From positions 4,157,207 to 4,219,498 of the forward strand of contig NW_019091360.1 in the NCBI RefSeq assembly GCF_001949145.1: a stretch of DNA of 62,292 nucleotides, read 5' to 3'. A model generated the notes under the pieces. It was not told where the DNA came from, ran no database searches, and was given only the letters and a program-made list of their open reading frames with translations. Shown here in pieces: positions 61,294 through 62,292 of this stretch. Every line of letters begins with the position of its first letter. The first letter of the stretch is position 1. Origin of the DNA: Acanthaster planci (taxonomy: Eukaryota > Echinodermata > Asteroidea > Valvatida > Acanthasteridae). A program made the position numbers and the translations under genes.

Positions 61294-61600
61294 AAGTGAG
61301 TCTTTGGGAGCAGACAGAGGATGGATGTAAGATCACACCACAGGAGCTGCCAGTGCCGGTGAATGTTGGTCGAGAGGACTTGACCACAGATGAATTTGGG
61401 CAGCTGTGCTCCCTTCTTCATCGACACCAGGATGTTTTCTCCAAAGATAGCAACAATTTTGGGAAGACCACTACAGTACAACATAAGATCCCCACTGAGA
61501 CGAATAGACCCATCAAGGAACGGTATCGGCGAGTCCCCCCACACCTGTACAAGGAGGTGAAAGACCACCTCAAGGCCCTTCTGAGTAAGGAGGTCATCAG
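61285..61600 (+). pseudogene. pol: pol, N-terminal part of reverse transcriptase (frame 0)
   Basis: Carries the usual run-up to RT: LCSLLHRHQDVFSK, then HKIPTETNRPIKERYRRVPP and VKDHLKALLSKEVIR. After about 61600 the frame gives unrelated residues to a stop at 61779-61781, while the RT family sequence continues in frame 2. A small deletion in this copy or a sequencing error would explain it. Confidence 0.85.
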
Positions 61601-62292
61601 AGCTCCAGCCCTTGGGCTTCTCCTATCGTGTTGGTTAGGAAGAAGTGTGGAGACTTGCATTTATGTGTTGACTACCGACGCCTTAATGCAGTCACCACCC
61701 CTGATGCCTACCCATTGCCCAGAATTGAGGAGTCCCTGGATGCCCTCCGTGGCTCCAGATATTTCTCCACCATTGACCTGATGAGCGGCTACTGGCAGAT
61801 TGAAATGGATCCAGTTGACCGGGCTAAGATGGCTTTCACAACTCCTATGGGATTGTATGAGTTTAATAGGATGCCATTTGGCTTGAGTAATGCACCGGCG
61901 ACTTTTCAGCGATTCATGGAGCGGTGTTTTGGAGATCAGTCCTGTGAGACGCTCATGTTTTACCTTGATGACATTATTGTATTCTCTGCTGACTTCACGT
62001 CACATCTTGAAAGGTTGAACATGGTCTTCTCTCGCTTAGCAGAACATGGTCTCAAGGCAAAACCTTCCAAGTGTCACCTGCTCAAGAGCTCCATCAACTT
62101 CCTTGGGCATGTGGTATCAGCAGACGGCATCCAAACTGACCCGGTCAAATGTTCAGCGTTGGAGGAATGGCCTGTCCCAACCTCGGCCAAAGCTGTACGG
62201 CAATTCCTAGGCTTTGCAGGGTATTATAGGAGGTTCGTGAAGGATTTTTCAAAGATTGCCAAGCCCCTGTATGCTCTGACATCGCAGCCCAA
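61601..62292 (+). pseudogene. pol: pol, reverse transcriptase core (frame 2), open to window end
   Basis: An uninterrupted frame of about 230 codons runs off the window edge without a stop. It contains RT motifs in order: SPIVLVRKK, DYRRLN, FSTIDLMSGYWQI, FNRMPFGLSNAP, the catalytic YLDD (61961-61972), KPSKCHLL, FLGHVVS and the start of the RNase H connection (RQFLGFAGYYRRFV). All are Ty3/gypsy-type. The polymerase core itself shows no lesion in this stretch. Confidence 0.92.

Larger units (their letters stand above)
59305..62292 (+). mobile_element. Ty3/gypsy LTR retrotransposon, 5' part, frame-broken, continues past window
   Basis: Order LTR - PBS - gag - protease - reverse transcriptase is that of Ty3/gypsy elements; RNase H, integrase and the 3' LTR lie outside the window. 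At least three changes of frame inside conserved regions (about 59990, 61280 and 61600) mark it as a decayed copy, or one with sequencing errors. Coding parts have higher GC than the surrounding host introns, as expected for a recent insertion. The left boundary is inferred from the TGT...ACA pattern and PBS position only, because the second LTR is not visible. Confidence 0.93.

Overview
The window is animal nuclear DNA: spliced genes with GT-AG introns, sparse short exons, dispersed foldback elements and a Ty3/gypsy retrotransposon. Abundant ACATGT-rich repeats, G/C homopolymer runs, and proteins that resemble vertebrate families closely but not identically point to a marine invertebrate deuterostome (echinoderm or hemichordate type). 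That assignment is an inference; no marker gene settles it.

Four host genes can be read exon by exon. (1) 173-7165, plus: the membrane domain and C-terminus of an SLC4 anion exchanger (AE2/AE3 type); its 5' exons lie before the window. (2) 44232-18846, minus: a complete coding sequence for a protein phosphatase 6 regulatory (SAPS-domain) subunit, 22 coding exons and 1047 codons, all phases joining. (3) 50427-52165, plus: SINHCAF/FAM60A, a SIN3-HDAC complex subunit, five coding exons and 295 codons. (4) 57150-54934, minus: the mitochondrial translocator protein TSPO, three coding exons and 165 codons. A possible fifth gene starts on the plus strand at 59216. From 59305 to the window end lies a frame-broken Ty3/gypsy element (gag, protease, reverse transcriptase), cut off by the window edge.

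The genes alternate in orientation (+ - + - +), so they form convergent and head-to-head pairs. PPP6R and SINHCAF face away from each other across about 0.7 kb, with YY1-, E-box- and CRE-like sites near the PPP6R side. The genes have unrelated jobs (ion transport, phosphatase targeting, chromatin repression, mitochondrial membrane), so this is a neighbourhood rather than a pathway.

The gene-free parts (7.2-18.8, 44.3-50.4, 52.2-54.9 and 57.2-59.2 kb) and the introns hold many small non-autonomous elements: two with piggyBac-style TTAA/CCC ends (one only 51 bp), several other TIR elements, nested inverted repeats at 11.2-12.3 kb, a 176-bp palindrome at 54.0 kb, a 17-bp minisatellite abutting a PPP6R splice donor, and a 710-bp TIR element holding a broken helicase fragment. 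I found no CRISPR array, no tRNA or rRNA gene that I can defend, and no bacterial-type operon.
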